A stretch of DNA of 64,000 nucleotides from Sipunculus nudus (lineage: Eukaryota; Annelida; Sipuncula; Golfingiida; Sipunculidae): NCBI GenBank assembly GCA_026874595.1, contig CM049316.1:56985676-57049675 (forward strand), read 5' to 3'. The notes beneath the pieces were generated by a model. That model saw nothing but the letters and a program-made list of their open reading frames with translations. It was not told the DNA's origin and made no database searches. Shown here piece after piece: positions 12,701-23,902 of the stretch. The translations under genes were made by a program, and so were the position numbers. Position 1 is the first letter of the stretch; every line of letters starts with the position of its first letter.

Positions 12701-15700
12701 CAGATAGGTCAATTTTGCCAGATGGATCAAATGTAGAATGCTGACAGGGCTGTATATGTACATAAGTCAGATTTTTTTTATGAATTAAGTGAATGTTATT
12801 TATTGTTTGACTGCTTTTGCCATATAGCTTGCAGAATATGGGTCACGGTGACTAAATTTTGGAGATTTTACTACGACCTGTCTGGATATTGGTCAAGAAC
12901 ATTCTACGTTCTTGTGGTTCTTTTGGTTCCGAATTACGCCCTGCTAACGGATGATCTGCCGGACAGAAGGCCGACGGACAAAAACCCATCACTACCATTC
13001 ATAATTGTATAATCCAAATATTATTTGACATTCACATTAATATCGCGCAATGAAATAGTCTGATGCTTTACAAAATATACTTGCATACAACAGGGTTTTT
13101 AAGTTGCGTGTGTCAAAGGTTCGCAGGTAGAAAACACAGTCCCTCGGATGATGACAGTGAGGAACTCTGGGGCAGTTTTTAGTTCTTGTACAGTTCTTCA
13201 AAGAGAGGAAGAAGGATATTGTATAAGGAGATCATCTATTGCAGAATTAAAAAAAAAAGAATTTAAATGTTACTTGTATTACCTGTGGATAATACATTTT
13301 AAATATCATTTCTTTTTGTCCTTGACGCAGGTTAAGATTGCTTTAAAACAACAATTCTTTATTCAAGATTTTCATCGTTGGTGATATTTCCATCCAGTAA
13401 AGTACCGTGCATTTGTTATATACCTGTTCATATGGCCTATTACAACCATCACAGAAAACGTGTCCACATATAGCACACTTTCTTTCTTCTAAACGACCGA
13501 GATTGGGTAGACAGGCAGACTCGCACTTCGGACAACCTTGAAATATAAAACACGCAATAGTTGGTGTTGGTTTAACGGGACACATGACGCGGCTGCACTA
13601 CAAATATGCGCAAACACACTACCACAAATAGCATATTCGCCAGAATCGCGATAAACTAGTCTAAATTTCTTTTTAAACTTAAAATACTTTGTAAATACTA
13701 TTAAATCTGCGTTTAACACTATGAGAAATAGTGACCTTTTAAGAGTTGAAAGGACTCTAAGTATCATTAATATAAATTTTGTATCAAACAACACCATGGC
13801 AGATGTAAAATAAAGGCACGTACGGGCTTTTTCCTTGGGAAAATAATTGCCGACATCAATGTGTAACAAACTGGCCTTGGCCTATAAAAGAAGTATGAAA
13901 TGTTTAGTTGATGTAAAAAATTCAAATATAAATGTAATTTAAAACACGTGACTCACCGGAAAAGACAATCACAATATCATGTTGAAAACTGATATAAAAT
14001 ATATTAATGCTATATGCAATTGTATTGTTTACGTTAGTATTACATTTTAATTAACATAGTCCTCCAAGTCTGTATTCGAACAGTAAATGAGGCACTTTTG
14101 TTGCAAAAATCAGTGAACCCATGTTTCCATATGACCGAAGAAAGGTTATCAATAATGCAATTCTGACTACGTGCTTTGTATTATGAATATCAAGGTATCT
14201 GCACAGCTTTCATGATACCCTGACCATTGGTTGCTTCTTTCACCACATGCTAGTGAAGTAAATAATTTGCTGTAGACATTATCAATATATCCTAAATTAT
14301 CAACTAGATATGGGTCTCCGTCTGTCCTATTATATATAAAAGTTTTGCGCGACTGTAGATAAATTGGTATCCATCTTATAAAAATGCATTTATTTCTGAT
14401 GCGATTTGTTGCCCAAAGATTCTACGCTCTATGCAAAATACAGGACTGCATGCAGCTTTAACGATTATGAATCGTGCCCTGTTACTGGGCGTTCGGACGG
14501 ATGAAGACTATGAAAACTATAGATATAGTTTGCAGTCAGCTCAGTTGCAATACCATTAACATTGTAATACCTCCTCATTTATCTTCGAATCCTGATCAGC
14601 AGGTGGTTGGTGATCCATGGGTTCCTGCTGGACTGTTGTAGCTGTAATCGGGGCTGTTTTACCGTTTGGAGGCAATTTATCATCTTTGGGTTCGGATGAA
14701 TACACGTCTTCTACCAGTGATGTATAACACATCTCGCATATGTTCGTTGTAGAAGGATTCAAAAACGTACACTCTGCACATTGCCTTTCATCGTGTAGCC
14801 CTTCAGCTTCCTTTATACCCTGAAAAGCATTATAAAAACAACATACAAAGGATCCAGTAAACACGTTATTCTGACGTACATGTATATTTGCAAGCTGTCA
14901 TTAATTCACAATACTATACCGTAATGAAAATTGTTTAAAGGGTATAATGAATAAATGTCTGGCATCAATGATGCGATTGTATCTCCAGGCCTTGGAAAGA
15001 CGCCTTTCATATAGGCTTCCATGAAGCATAGCAATGATATACTAAATTTCATAACTGCCCATCCATTACAATTATCCCCATACACTGTCTTAGGTAAAAT
15101 TAAATATTTAAAAAAAGGAGTCTTGTAGGAGTCTTGGTCAAGAGATAAATGTATCATTTATTAATGCAACATCAAATATCTGCCATTCTCGAGAATGGTT
15201 TGACTTTCTCCACCTATACTTTGTGAAATGCGCAATAAGATCCTTGAGTCATTGTAAATTTTCAGCAGACCAAATTTCCAATAAATCCATATCACTGTCC
15301 AGAGAAAACTGATCTTTAACATGATTTTACTAAAATGAGCAAGCATTTGGTCACGATCAAACTCCTAGTCAAGTTCACGAGCCAAATATAAATATGCTCT
15401 GAAACCTGATACCTAGAAATATGCAAAATAAAAAAAAATCAAGAAAATAATCCTAGCTCTAAAATATAAACTTATGAGATAACGATAGAAGACGCTAGGA
15501 GTGCATGGTGACAGGGAAAGATTTAGAAATGCCTGAGATACCGATAGAATACAACACTAAATTTCAAGATAACCCATCAAACCAAGTTGATGCAAATACG
15601 TTGCAAGGTCGGTCTAATGGTAAAGGTGCGGCGGCCGTGCCAAGTTACTAACGATTCCTTTGCTTACAAAGAATTGTGGATATATGTTGAAATTAGATTC

Positions 15701-17793
15701 AGCTTTACCTCTGAAAATGTGGCAACTGGTTCGTCATTTACCGTATCTCGAGCAACTGTGTCAGCTTCTTCCTCCTTTTAAAATTATAGAGATTTTGGGT
15801 AGGAGCACTTGAGTAAAGTATATCAATAGAAAATCTGAAACATCAATTATGTATGTTCACGAACATAATAATTCATTATTATAAATAAGTAAATGCCACG
15901 GACAATAAATCAAATAATATTAAACATTTGGTGGTTGTTGTTGTTTTGCAAAATAAAATAGCTGAAGACAAGAGCCTAAATAATCTAAGTGTATTATGTT
16001 AGGGCCCATCTGTGTTCTGTAGTTTTAGGTGTCAAATTATATGACTCTAAAATATATTATAGATTAGTATGGCAATTGCGTGTGCACAATCTGTTAAGAC
16101 ATCAACTTGGTCATTCAAAATCCATGTATTAAAGGCTTCTTTTTAAATTTCCATGATCTTTAAATTGAGAATATATATAGATTGGATTTCTCAGGCAACC
16201 TATATTTTATTAAATATGTTAAAAATGGCAACTGAAACACTTTTGCTTAGCCTTGAAAGTTATATAAAATGGCTAATATACGGACTTTGAAGTCCTTGTC
16301 TTCACCCTTGGTTCCATTTTTCAAGGTCTTACAACACATGGTACAGACTGTGACATCAGTAGAATTAATATATGTACAAAATTGACAAGCATTCTGGGTT
16401 GTCATTGCCATCGAAGGTACCTGTAACACATTAATTCAGAAATATGAAGTAAAATTTATTAGAGTTTTATTGATAGTTGTTATATAGCCGATTTCTGTTT
16501 GATATGTATTTTATGATGAAAGAAAAGTATTTCAAAGTATTCTTAAATTTACTGGTTCAGATGTGATTGTTTAACTTTGGTTAGTATTTTTATCGTCTCG
16601 GTATGTGAAAAATTTTAATTAAAGTTGAAAAATAACAACACCTCTGATTCATTACTTAATATTAAAGGCACGGGTTAATTGGCCATGTATATTTTAAAAC
16701 TGCTAATATTCACCTTCAGTTCAACTCGATTGTTCATTTCAAAATGAAGCGGCTCCGCACAAGATATGCACAGTTCTGCATCAGACATATTTATAAACTG
16801 ACAAAGATGGCATCTCATTTCTGTCCCTGGAAACACCTCATGTATTGTTTCCTTCAAAGAAAAGATTTCTTCATTAGGTTTAACCCCCCATTGGATATTA
16901 ACAAAATTATTCCTGTATCAACACGTGACACAAGGATCATAGCGCTCAGCTGACGACCATGCAGAGGCCAAAATCTATGGAGATCTTCATTTCTGAAAGA
17001 AAGAGCACGCAACAAAAGTGACTTTTGTCATGCAAACACTTTTTGCTAAAAGGTCGGAAATTTCATCAATCACAAACGTGTTTGAACCGTATTAACGAAG
17101 ATATTTGGTAAAGATAGTTTAAACCTTGGTAAACTCTGTTTCCGCCTTACAGAAAGACGTGTGTAAAAATATGGTAACACCACTAGTCTTCAGCAATGGA
17201 TAAATTTAAAAGATAAAATTTAACTGTTATGCAAATAAACATAGTATGTCCATTAAACATTTTTATGAGGATTATAAAAGAAATAGACTGATGGTAATAT
17301 TTCATTGATTACACTGTACATTTGTACCAAAATGTACGCACATTATCACATAAAAAAACTAATTGACTCAGTGAGCGATACGTGATCAGGCTCATGTGTT
17401 CGGGACAAAATTTGGTGAAGATCCATCCAGCCACAGATGAGCACTACAGTTTCAAGTAATCAGGAGAAATCGATGATTATCAAGGTATGTTATCGTGTGA
17501 ACATGTACACTATTTCTACATGTTCACCCCCTCTGTTCAGTGTTGGTTATCGGAAACGAAAGCCTGTGCATTCAGCTCTAGCTCTGAAAAAGCTACAAAC
17601 CGACCACTCATTGCATGCTACACGCCAGCTAAAATACAGCCTTCTCAAGAGACAAGATTTAGCATTATACAACCAATATTGTCAGTTGTTGCCTTGACTC
17701 TTAGTTAATATAGCTCATGATTAATGGAAAAATAGATTGAATTTATCTCTTAACCTACCGGTATGTAATTTCAGACTTTTAAACTTGGATACG

Positions 17794-17847
<54 letters not shown>

Positions 17848-18699
17848 TGTGACACTTTCTAAATACATTACAATGTAAGTTGTAAGTGTAAGGTATTAAA
17901 AAATAAGGTATTATGTTTCCAACATATGTTAATTCTAAATCAGCTTTTGACATATTATATTTCATAATGAACACAACGATGGAACCAAAGTCTTTAATTC
18001 TGATTATTAAAATAATCCATTTCGAATACATAAATATAATTATCTGAAAAAAGTGAGGGGATACTGGCAGCAGGCGCAGATCCCGGGGGGGGGGGGGGGG
18101 TTCCCACTCCCCCATGCTCTTAACCAACAACCTTTTTCAGACAGTTTTTATGCATGACACCCGTTGACCCCTCCCTGCGAAAAATCCTGAATCCGCCCTG
18201 CGACATATAAAAATATTGAAATACCTGCCATGTCGATTCTTTTGTAGCGCTGCACATATCGACTGGGCGTCTTAACGTCACTCCAGTTCTGTAGAAAGAA
18301 TTAAATAGAATAAAGAAAAGATAACCTTTATTATCATTTTATTTTTTAGGATATACATGTTCTGTCTGTCTGTCTCTCATTCTCTCAGTTTTACAAAAAA
18401 TGTGACATTATTTGGGTCCAATTTATATAAATATATTAAACATATCATATTCATATATATAAATGACAAATTATATATGAGCACCAAAAATAAAAAAGAA
18501 TACAATAGACCTTTCAGCTCATCCGTCCTGAATACGTCACCATATTGTATACATGATCATATAGAAAATAATTACGGGGATTTGCAGTGGTTGATACAGA
18601 AATTCGATAATGGGGGGGGGGGGGGGCTATTACTGTTTTAGAGGTTGATGGGTCTTATGAAAAACTAATTTCTAAAATTGTGCATTTAATTTTATTAAT

Positions 18700-18749
<50 letters not shown>

Positions 18750-19580
18750 ATTGGTCTTGCTATGCTGTTTGAAATGCACAGATGGCAAAGTGCTCGATTG
18801 TGTAACCAGAGCGTAGAAAATATATTATGTGTAAGGAATCAAACGATTGAAAGCATCGTGTTTATACTATTAAGTTTCGTCTGACTGGGGGGGGGGGGGG
18901 GGGTTGTATATTGGACATCTAGTTGTTCACTGAAGCGTATTTGTGCTTAATACCTGCACAACGTGCCTAATCTGAATTAATCTTTGTGCTTAGTTTTCGT
19001 AAGATGGATTTGTTGGCGTGTCTACAACTTGTTACAAGTTCATTGCGTTGGTTAAGCGTTGCCAGGTTTTGTTTACATAAAATGAAATATTTCTCCCACA
19101 GACACAGGTTACATCTGTTAGTTTTTTTTTTTTTTTGTTTTTTTTTTAAATGTGCTTTGGCTTTTCTCAGTTTTCTCCACTGTATTTCAAATTTAACTAT
19201 GTTCTCTTTTAGTTCCCAAAAATAGTTCCGTACTTTTCCTTTTTTTTCGGGTATCTGAACGATGTTTTATGGTTGTTATATCTTGATTTGAAAGAGTTTT
19301 CCATGAGATCGATCAGTTTCATCCGCTTTTTCGTATTCTGTACTGACTCTGGCTTGATATATGACCGATTTTGTAAGAAATTTTCCAGGGGTTGGGCATT
19401 CACGGGAATTCCTGCAATTGCATCCGGTAGATGGCGCTGTATTATTCCTTCCGATGATACGTTTGTTATGGCCTTCTATGTGTTGCTTCAGGTTGGGCAT
19501 ACAACTGCAGCTTATTTTGACTGTGTTACGGTTGAAAATTTTTTGGAGAACGAGGTTTTTAGGGAATTCTTCGTCACGGG

Positions 19581-19646
<66 letters not shown>

Positions 19647-20302
19647 CAAATGAAAAACAAATACTACCCCTGAAAAGACCGTATGCTATGCATTAACACG
19701 ATTTGCCTCCAGGACTTTAAATATGGACATTTTCTGAAATTCTACCCCGTCTATTATATTTAAACGATGATATTTTGCAAGGTATAAACGTATATGCGCA
19801 CTTTCACCATATTGACTCCAACACATTACAAACAGTTGAATGTTTAGACTTTCAAATTATTACATTGCATATTTAAAAATTATCTCAGATTGGAGGGGGA
19901 CATCCCTTCCTATATCCTCCTTCTGTAACTGTTATTAACCTGTAACTAATAAAAAAAAATGCTCCAGATTTTATTCACCTAGGTGAAATAAAAAAAAATT
20001 AAATTTTTCATAGGCTGAAATTAAATTAAGAAGTATAGTTGCTTATAAATATATACCCCATAACTTTGACTGAGAATATCTAGACTAGAGCGCCTGTCCT
20101 TTACTCAAACCGAGATAAGAATTGACTGATCATCTGATTACAATGGCACTGTAGGCTAATGTAATGGTACAAAATGAGTATGATTACTGCAGATAGCATC
20201 TATAGCCGCTCATGTGGAGTCTGATACTTACTGTATAAAATGTTAATAGGTCTCCCGGATCATGGATATTTTGAAGGCCTTCTCGTGTCCTCAATGCCAG
20301 GC
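7873..20302 (-). CDS. RNF31-like: Gene 1: HOIP/RNF31-like protein (NZF x3 - RING2-like - LDD), multi-exon
   Basis: Twelve exons can be rebuilt on the minus strand: 20302-20232, 16851-16714, 16420-16286, 15774-15709, 14819-14571, 13881-13824, 13536-13424, 13195-13081, 10134-10016, 9684-9537 and 7902-7873, and possibly one at 18288-18225. The product is about 410 aa, against about 1070 for human HOIP. The order is helical segment, three NZF fingers, acidic/Pro-rich linker, pre-RING2 helix, RING2-like module, LDD and a short tail. In HOIP, RING2 carries the ubiquitin-accepting cysteine and the LDD binds the acceptor ubiquitin. Here RING1, IBR and UBA are absent and the catalytic position is Leu. 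All joins are in phase except 13081 to 10134, which is off by one base with the obvious sites. The 5' end and start codon were not found. Inverted copies of one composite repeat lie on both sides of the gene. Confidence 0.8.
8790..9410. repeat. Decayed GGTGGCGCCA-type repeat in gene 1 3' intron
   Basis: The segment has GGTGGCGCCAAC near 9157 and two copies of a phrase resembling TTGACAAGCAAYATTTCAG (8883 and 9069). It lies in the last intron of gene 1. No exon was seen between 7903 and 9536. Confidence 0.55.
9537..9684 (-). CDS. RNF31-like: Gene 1 exon: LDD C-terminal helices
   Basis: The acceptor CTCCACAG precedes the exon and the donor CAACAG|GTATAT follows it. The first base completes a split TG|C codon from the previous exon, giving Cys followed by KPYKEYIISIINKH and VDPADIMDPQQL. 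Human HOIP has a very similar stretch in its LDD (a Cys, then HYKEYL, then LDPA). Genes 2 and 3 carry the same exon with the same entry phase. This is the strongest single match to RNF31. Confidence 0.85.
9756..9784. repeat. (AT)n microsatellite
   Basis: A run of alternating T and A in the intron of gene 1. Confidence 0.95.
10016..10134 (-). CDS. RNF31-like: Gene 1 exon: LDD linker
   Basis: The frame reads KRRLRYKDYAEWVNEEARRR and continues through CCETKVV to a CTTTG|GT donor in phase 2. Gene 2 has a matching exon (30034-29934) with a W-x-x-W...EA...RxC pattern and the same CTTTG|GT end, and both join the next exon as Cys. The acceptor ACTTAAAAAG is weak, and with it the phase disagrees by one base with the upstream donor. 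An alternative pair (donor within CTGTTGTATGC, acceptor at CGAAG) restores the frame. Confidence 0.6.
10598..11852. repeat. Interspersed repeat, 'CATGGGCCATGACGCTCAGC' start type
   Basis: It begins with an AAGTGGCACATGGGCC-like phrase and ends with a GGACGG-rich stretch, GTGATCG, then CAGTCAGCGGAGCTAAAAAA. The same start and end phrases bound 46338-47402, and start-like or end-like fragments occur at 23080, 24246, 27205-27278, 27560-27640 and 58248. The inside has diverged ~170-250-bp units (phrases such as CAGAATATAGGYCAC). Non-coding, in a gene 1 intron. Confidence 0.6.
11853..13080. other. Intron of gene 1, decayed repeats
   Basis: No exon recognised. Another GGACGG tail (near 12950-12985) and a truncated GCGCCAC word (near 12609) indicate old repeat copies. 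Confidence 0.4.
13081..13195 (-). CDS. RNF31-like: Gene 1 exon: RING2 end / LDD start
   Basis: After the acceptor CTCTTTGAAG the phase-0 frame gives NCTRTKNCPRVPHC, then HHPRDCVFYLRTF and NLKTLL. Human HOIP has the same HHPRDC-FYLR signature directly after RING2. The Cys/His residues supply zinc ligands at the RING2/LDD border. The donor TATGCAA|GTATAT leaves phase 1, while genes 2 and 3 leave phase 0 at the equivalent place. Confidence 0.8.
13424..13536 (-). CDS. RNF31-like: Gene 1 exon: RING2-like zinc module, catalytic Cys replaced
   Basis: The 113-nt exon encodes CPKC, 15 residues, then CAICGHVFCDGCNRPYEQ. The spacing CPxC-x15-CxxC-x4-CxxC equals that of HOIP RING2. The active-site cysteine of HOIP sits 11 residues after the second Cys of CPxC; here that residue is Leu (NLGRLEERK). 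Flanks are TATATTTCAAG and CAG|GTATAT. The same exon, 113 nt in all three genes, is found at 30731-30619 and 61154-61042. Confidence 0.8.
13824..13881 (-). CDS. RNF31-like: Gene 1 exon: helix before RING2
   Basis: A 58-nt exon with acceptor CTTCTTTTATAG and donor GCCC|GTACGT encodes AKASLLHIDVGNYFPKEKA and then a split Arg codon joined to CPKC. It enters in phase 0 from the NZF/linker exon and leaves in phase 1, as the RING2 exon needs. In HOIP the segment just before RING2 is also a helix ending a few residues before CPKC. Because it joins the NZF exon directly in phase, RING1 and IBR are not merely missed between them. Confidence 0.65.
14571..14819 (-). CDS. RNF31-like: Gene 1 exon: NZF finger 3 plus Pro/acidic linker
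   Basis: The exon runs from acceptor ATGCTTTTCAG to donor GAGGAG|GTATTA (83 codons, phase 0 both ends). It holds CAECTFLNPSTTNICEMC, an NZF (C-x2-C-x10-C-x2-C) with the Thr-Phe pair typical of ubiquitin-binding NZFs, then a disordered linker rich in E, P, Q and D. Gene 2 exon 33368-33153 is its counterpart. Confidence 0.85.
15709..15774 (-). CDS. RNF31-like: Gene 1 exon: short acidic linker
   Basis: A 66-nt exon (22 codons, phase 0 in and out) reads EEEADTVARDTV and NDEPVATFSE. The donor TCAGAG|GTAAAG is strong; the acceptor TTTTAAAAG is fair. No counterpart was found in gene 2. Confidence 0.6.
16286..16420 (-). CDS. RNF31-like: Gene 1 exon: NZF finger 2
   Basis: Acceptor TGTGTTACAG, 45 codons, phase 0. 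It contains CQFCTYINSTDVTVCTMC, an NZF with the Thr-Tyr version of the ubiquitin-contact pair, followed by a Lys/Asp-rich tail. The donor AAA|GTCCGT is weak but is the only one that keeps the phase of the next exon. Confidence 0.75.
16714..16851 (-). CDS. RNF31-like: Gene 1 exon: NZF finger 1
   Basis: 46 codons from acceptor TTCTTTGAAG to donor CTGAAG|GTGAAT, phase 0. CHLCQFINMSDAELCISC is a complete NZF zinc frame, but the usual Thr before the aromatic residue is Gln, so ubiquitin binding by this finger is doubtful. Gene 2 exon 34295-34155 is its counterpart (both start ETI). Confidence 0.8.
17795..17845. repeat. (AT)n microsatellite
   Basis: Pure TA dinucleotide run in a gene 1 intron. Confidence 0.95.
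18073..18202. mobile_element. Short GGATCC-ended element, copy a
   Basis: Bounded by GCGCAGATCCC with a G-run and by AATCCGCCCTGCG, an imperfect inverted pair. Its inner phrase of pale similarity to the other four copies includes CCTTTTTCAGACAG. It is one of five such elements in the window and the most decayed. Confidence 0.5.
18225..18288 (-). CDS. Possible extra exon in gene 1 (uncertain)
   Basis: A good acceptor (ATTCTTTCTACAG) and donor (GCAG|GTATTT) bound an open frame NWSDVKTPSRYVQRYKRIDM. It enters in phase 0 but leaves in phase 1, while the next known exon needs phase 0. Skipping it lets 20232 join 16851 in phase, as in gene 2. It may be an alternative exon or chance. Confidence 0.25.
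18605..18760. repeat. G-run, then (AT)n and (AC)n microsatellite
   Basis: A poly-G tract at about 18611-18626 and a long TA run (18703-18741) followed by ACACACAC. Another G-run lies at 18887-18903. Confidence 0.9.
19209..19500 (-). pseudogene. Penelope-like element remnant: GIY-YIG endonuclease region
   Basis: The minus strand reads CNCRNSRECPTPGKFLTKSV and IYQARV, then in another frame LIDLMENSFKSRYNNHKTSF. The order CNCR...CP..G.CL...VYQA...L(T)EnsFKxRYnnHKxSF is typical of the C-terminal GIY-YIG domain of Penelope-like retroelements. The two halves are in different frames, the usual Cys after the Gly is Phe, and the reverse transcriptase that should precede it (higher coordinates) is missing, replaced by (AT)n/(GA)n. 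It is a dead 5'-truncated fragment within gene 1. Confidence 0.75.
19581..19647. repeat. (AT)n(GA)n compound microsatellite
   Basis: A TA run from 19581 to 19619 is followed directly by a GA run to 19647. It abuts the truncated end of the Penelope-like fragment. Confidence 0.95.
20232..20302 (-). CDS. RNF31-like: Gene 1 most upstream exon seen
   Basis: Acceptor TTTGTTTAAG, donor TATACA|GTAAGT. The frame reads LALRTREGLQ and NIHDPGDLLTFYT, ending in phase 0 and joining 16851 in phase. Its end resembles gene 2 exon 34627-34549 (…ILQSRELLFIYNQ). The two leading bases require an upstream exon ending in phase 1, which I did not find. No PUB-type exons of gene 1 are seen between 20.3 and 29 kb. 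Confidence 0.55.
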
Positions 20303-21700
20303 CTTAAACAAACACAAAAACATTTATTGCGTGCTTAGACGTGGTCACACGTGCTCCCATTCAAACAACGCTACACGAAGAAGTCCTACGTTCCAAGTCT
20401 CTCTACTTATCATTGAGTAAATAGCTTAAGTCATTCGCTTTTGTTAGGACTAGTATTTACTTGTTCCAAAGCTCATCAAGAGACGCCACCGCCCGTGTCT
20501 CTCTTCATTGGACTTTGCCACTTCTGCTCGTGCAGTTTTGCAGAAACGTTCTACATTCACTTATTCGGACAATTACAGGTACCTTATTATAAATATTTCC
20601 AGGGGAAATTACAACCGAATACCCAGCCCCTTAATCTCTGCTTAGTTCCAAGTTTTGTGACACTTGTGGGCTTTGTAAAATCTATCGAGTATTACACGAA
20701 CATTTGAAGGCCGTATACTACGGTTTAGATAGGCTCTACATAGGATAAAGTGGCGTAAAGAAACAGGTAACCGTCATCGCTCAAGGCTTGGGCGCATACC
20801 GTACGTATACTTCACAGCATTCTGTGAGGCGAGCTTAAGATCTTTGCACATTAGCCCGAGCAACGCGACGTGTTTCAAAATGTGTACCACGTATCTGGTC
20901 CATATTAATTTATTACTCTGCACCACCAGTTGCGGACTTTTTAAGGTATGCTATGTTTACAATAGTCCCAAAGCAGCAAGTCCTTTGGTTTTTTTTTTCT
21001 ATCCTCTGATATACAATGAGCAACATTTACCGGTAACTTATATACAGGTCCGTGTTTGTATGTTTGCCTGACAGATCTCAGAAAATATTAATGGTTATTA
21101 TTTAAGCTTTAAATTAATTTGAACAGATTATTCTTTTTAAGGCCTAATGCTTGTATATGTACACTAAACAGAAGGAATCTATACAGATTTTTGTAAGGTC
21201 ACTCAAAATTTGAATCTGTTCCTAATCAAGGTTCATCTCCTTAAAATTCACTTAAATCCATCAACCAATATGACAATTCTAAGATAGCTTAATTTAATAC
21301 AAACAGGTACATTGTAAACAAATGTTCCTGGTTTCTTATCTATAATGAGATCACCTCTAGTACTCCCTATCTTCCAAAAAGATCTCCATCCGCGGATCTG
21401 GGTGTGTGTGTTGTGGGGCCTATATATGTATACATGTCATCACTAACTCCGATCAGTGAAGTTAATAAGCGGACCTTGATCGAGATCCATCTTTATTCGC
21501 CCCTTTCCCTTGCCGTCTCGCGTCCTTTTCTGCATAACAGCTCAAAAATAAATGTTGACGTCTGCATCATCGGAGCTGTATATATGGGTACAATGACATT
21601 ACGTTATGTTGTTTTGACAAGCTCCCACGCACTTTTTTTTTGCTATAGTAGACACGAGCAACCCTGAAATTGTTCTATGATTTGAGTGTCAAAGGTCCCT
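20303..21700. other. No gene recognised
   Basis: AT-rich, mostly single-copy looking sequence upstream of gene 1. No convincing exon or repeat boundary was seen. The gene 1 promoter may be here but no element supports it. Confidence 0.35.
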
Positions 21701-21729
21701 TGGTTCTTGAATAGCCTTGGTTCATTTCA

Positions 21730-22206
21730 CCCCCCCCCCCCCCCCCAAAAAAAAAAAACAAAAAAAAAAAACAACGAAATGTTACATATGATAGGAGGGC
21801 TTAAGTTTTCTGAACTAATGTTTAGAGGGCAAACGGTTTTAACTATCTGATGCACCTGACCATTTCGAATTGTAGAATGTGGATCACACGTGGCGCCACC
21901 TGTAATCATATGTCAGTCATGTCACTGACATGTCTTGGAATAAATGGTTAGTGATTGTAGGCTGATTGGTTTCGGATATATTAGGTAATATAGGACAAGC
22001 GAACACTATTTCAGTAATTCAGTGGTTGACTAATAGAAGACGCTTGGATGCACATAGTATTTATACATACGTGAATAAACTCGCTAATCGTGAATACACA
22101 CCAAATACATACAACAAGTATTAATGGTGAAACCACAAGTCCTACGTTATTAGTTCTAGTACCACTGAGTATTTATGCCCACCCACCCCCCCCCCCCCCC
22201 CCCCCC
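21730..22206. repeat. Poly-C tracts and a solitary GGTGGCGCCAC word
   Basis: Long C-runs lie at 21730-21747 (followed by A-runs) and 22184-22206. Between them, near 21890, is a GTGGCGCCACCTGT word in a decayed repeat unit. Long homopolymers can cause assembly length errors. Confidence 0.8.
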
Positions 22207-22420
22207 AAGCTGCCTAAACGAGTTAATGCTGTTACGCCACACAGCTATCAACACACATTTTGACCTTAATAATATACGAGTATGCACTGTAAAAAATATA
22301 TATATGTATAATTTAACGTGTAAATAGTTCCTACCCAATATATGTTAAAATTGGTGTTCCTGTGTACTATATCCTCGTACTGTAACGAAGCAAAAACCAC
22401 GCACAATGCAATATCTTCAA

Positions 22421-22626
22421 CAGGGGCGGATCCAGGAATCAGGAAAAGGAGGGGTCAAACCAAGGAGGACTAATGACAAAAACCTTAAAAAAAGGTCCCC
22501 AGGTCCGTAAAAAGGGAGTCCAGGCCGCAAAATTTGGTCTGGAACCCTTAAACAAAGGTTGCGGCGGCTTAAAAGGGGCGGGGGGGGGGGGTCCAGCCCC
22601 CTGGCCCCTCCCCTGGATCCGCATCT
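22421..22626. mobile_element. Short GGATCC-ended element, copy b
   Basis: It starts with AGGGGCGGATCCAGGAATCA and ends with CCCTGGATCCGCATCTG, an inverted terminal pair. Inside are AAAAAGGTCCCCAGGTCCG-type phrases and a G-run, shared in reverse with copies c, d and e. It is non-coding and short, like a MITE. Its proline/glycine-rich open frames are by-products. Confidence 0.75.
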
Positions 22627-23902
22627 GTCCAACTACACACATGTATGTGTAAACACGGACACCAACCTGCCACTCGAAGCACTGCTGTGGAATGTTTTTA
22701 TTTGCTAGTTCTTGAGCTGGCGATCTGGACCAAAGCCAAAGACCGGTCATTTGAGTGTTCATAGTTAGCGTATAGTTTAGCCTGTAAGTAATCCCCTAAT
22801 AACCACGGATAAAACCGCCTGAAATTGACCAAGTGAATATGAAGCATTATATCACGTACTGGGCCCTGTTAAAGCATGTTTGATTTGGATGGTCTATTCA
22901 TTATTTGTCCACACATGCCTGTGATAAAACCTGTAAATATTATCATGCATGACTGTGAATTGGTGTTTGTGTTTGTTTAAGAGATCAGGTTACTTATACC
23001 GGTGTATTATTTACATACAGGTACACAACCAGACACATTCAAATTCTGGAAACTCTACTGTGAGCAAAATTCTATCATAACAAGTGGTCCATTGGCAATG
23101 ACGCTCAGCTGAACAGCATGTCAGTTTAGCTTAACATTCACAACATGAATTTCATCATCTGCAAACCATTTTCGAGATTAACTTCAGATGTGCTTTTTCC
23201 CTTTGAACTTCTAGATCTGACACCACAGTCGACATTGAGGGTTCTTCCCTGTGAAGTTTCACAACTGTGCAGAATGGTTTATACATGTTGTACAAGAAAA
23301 TGATAAGATCAAGGTCACCAGTATGAAAACTCTTCTCAGAACATGGGGACTTAGTATGTTATCACTTGCACAAAAATCCTGTAGATGATGAACTATAGTT
23401 TAGCTGATTTGACCTTGTGGATCAAGGTCAAGAGTTTTTCGAATTCCTTTGAGAGCATGGCGGAAACAACTGGTGTGTAAATTGAAGAAAAAATTATGCA
23501 GTGCTTCAAAAGTTAGCGAGGTCTTAATAATCAGGTCTTAATAATCATAAAATTCCACAGGTTTGACTGACAACAATGACAATTACAGATGATGGAGACT
23601 GAAAACAATATATTTCCCTAAGGGGGAGGGATAAACACATCAGGTTTCGGGAGACTAGATGAAACACGAACTGAGAAACTGACACCATAATTAGACAGTC
23701 TAAAAATATATGGAAAAATACGTGATAAATAAAATATTCAGGTGGCGCCACCAATCTTCCGTACAAGATACAAGATCTTTAGGCAACCTGATTCTTAGAA
23801 TAATTCAGCCAGCCGGCCTTGAAATAACTGGCCAATCACATGTAATTTACATTATTTTTGGGGTGCTATATCATGCTCTGTTACTCGGACAAAATACATC
23901 AC

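Noticed and set aside
13424-13536. Assigning the 113-nt zinc exon to IBR instead of RING2
   Set aside because: CPxC-x15-CxxC-x4-CxxC also fits IBR roughly, but the next exon carries the HHPRDC-FYLR signature that follows RING2 in HOIP, and the phase joins directly.
13489-13869. 126-codon open frame, minus strand
   Set aside because: It overlaps the real 58-nt and 113-nt gene 1 exons in other frames and is otherwise intron sequence without motif.
17771-18130. 119-codon open frame with IYIYIY run
   Set aside because: It is made of an (AT)n microsatellite and a poly-G tract; several other frames in the window with YIYIYI or GGGG runs have the same cause.
22439-22762. Pro-rich open frame resembling a low-complexity protein
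   Set aside because: It is the translation of the GGATCC-ended short element (copy b), as is the one at 23710-24111 for copy c.
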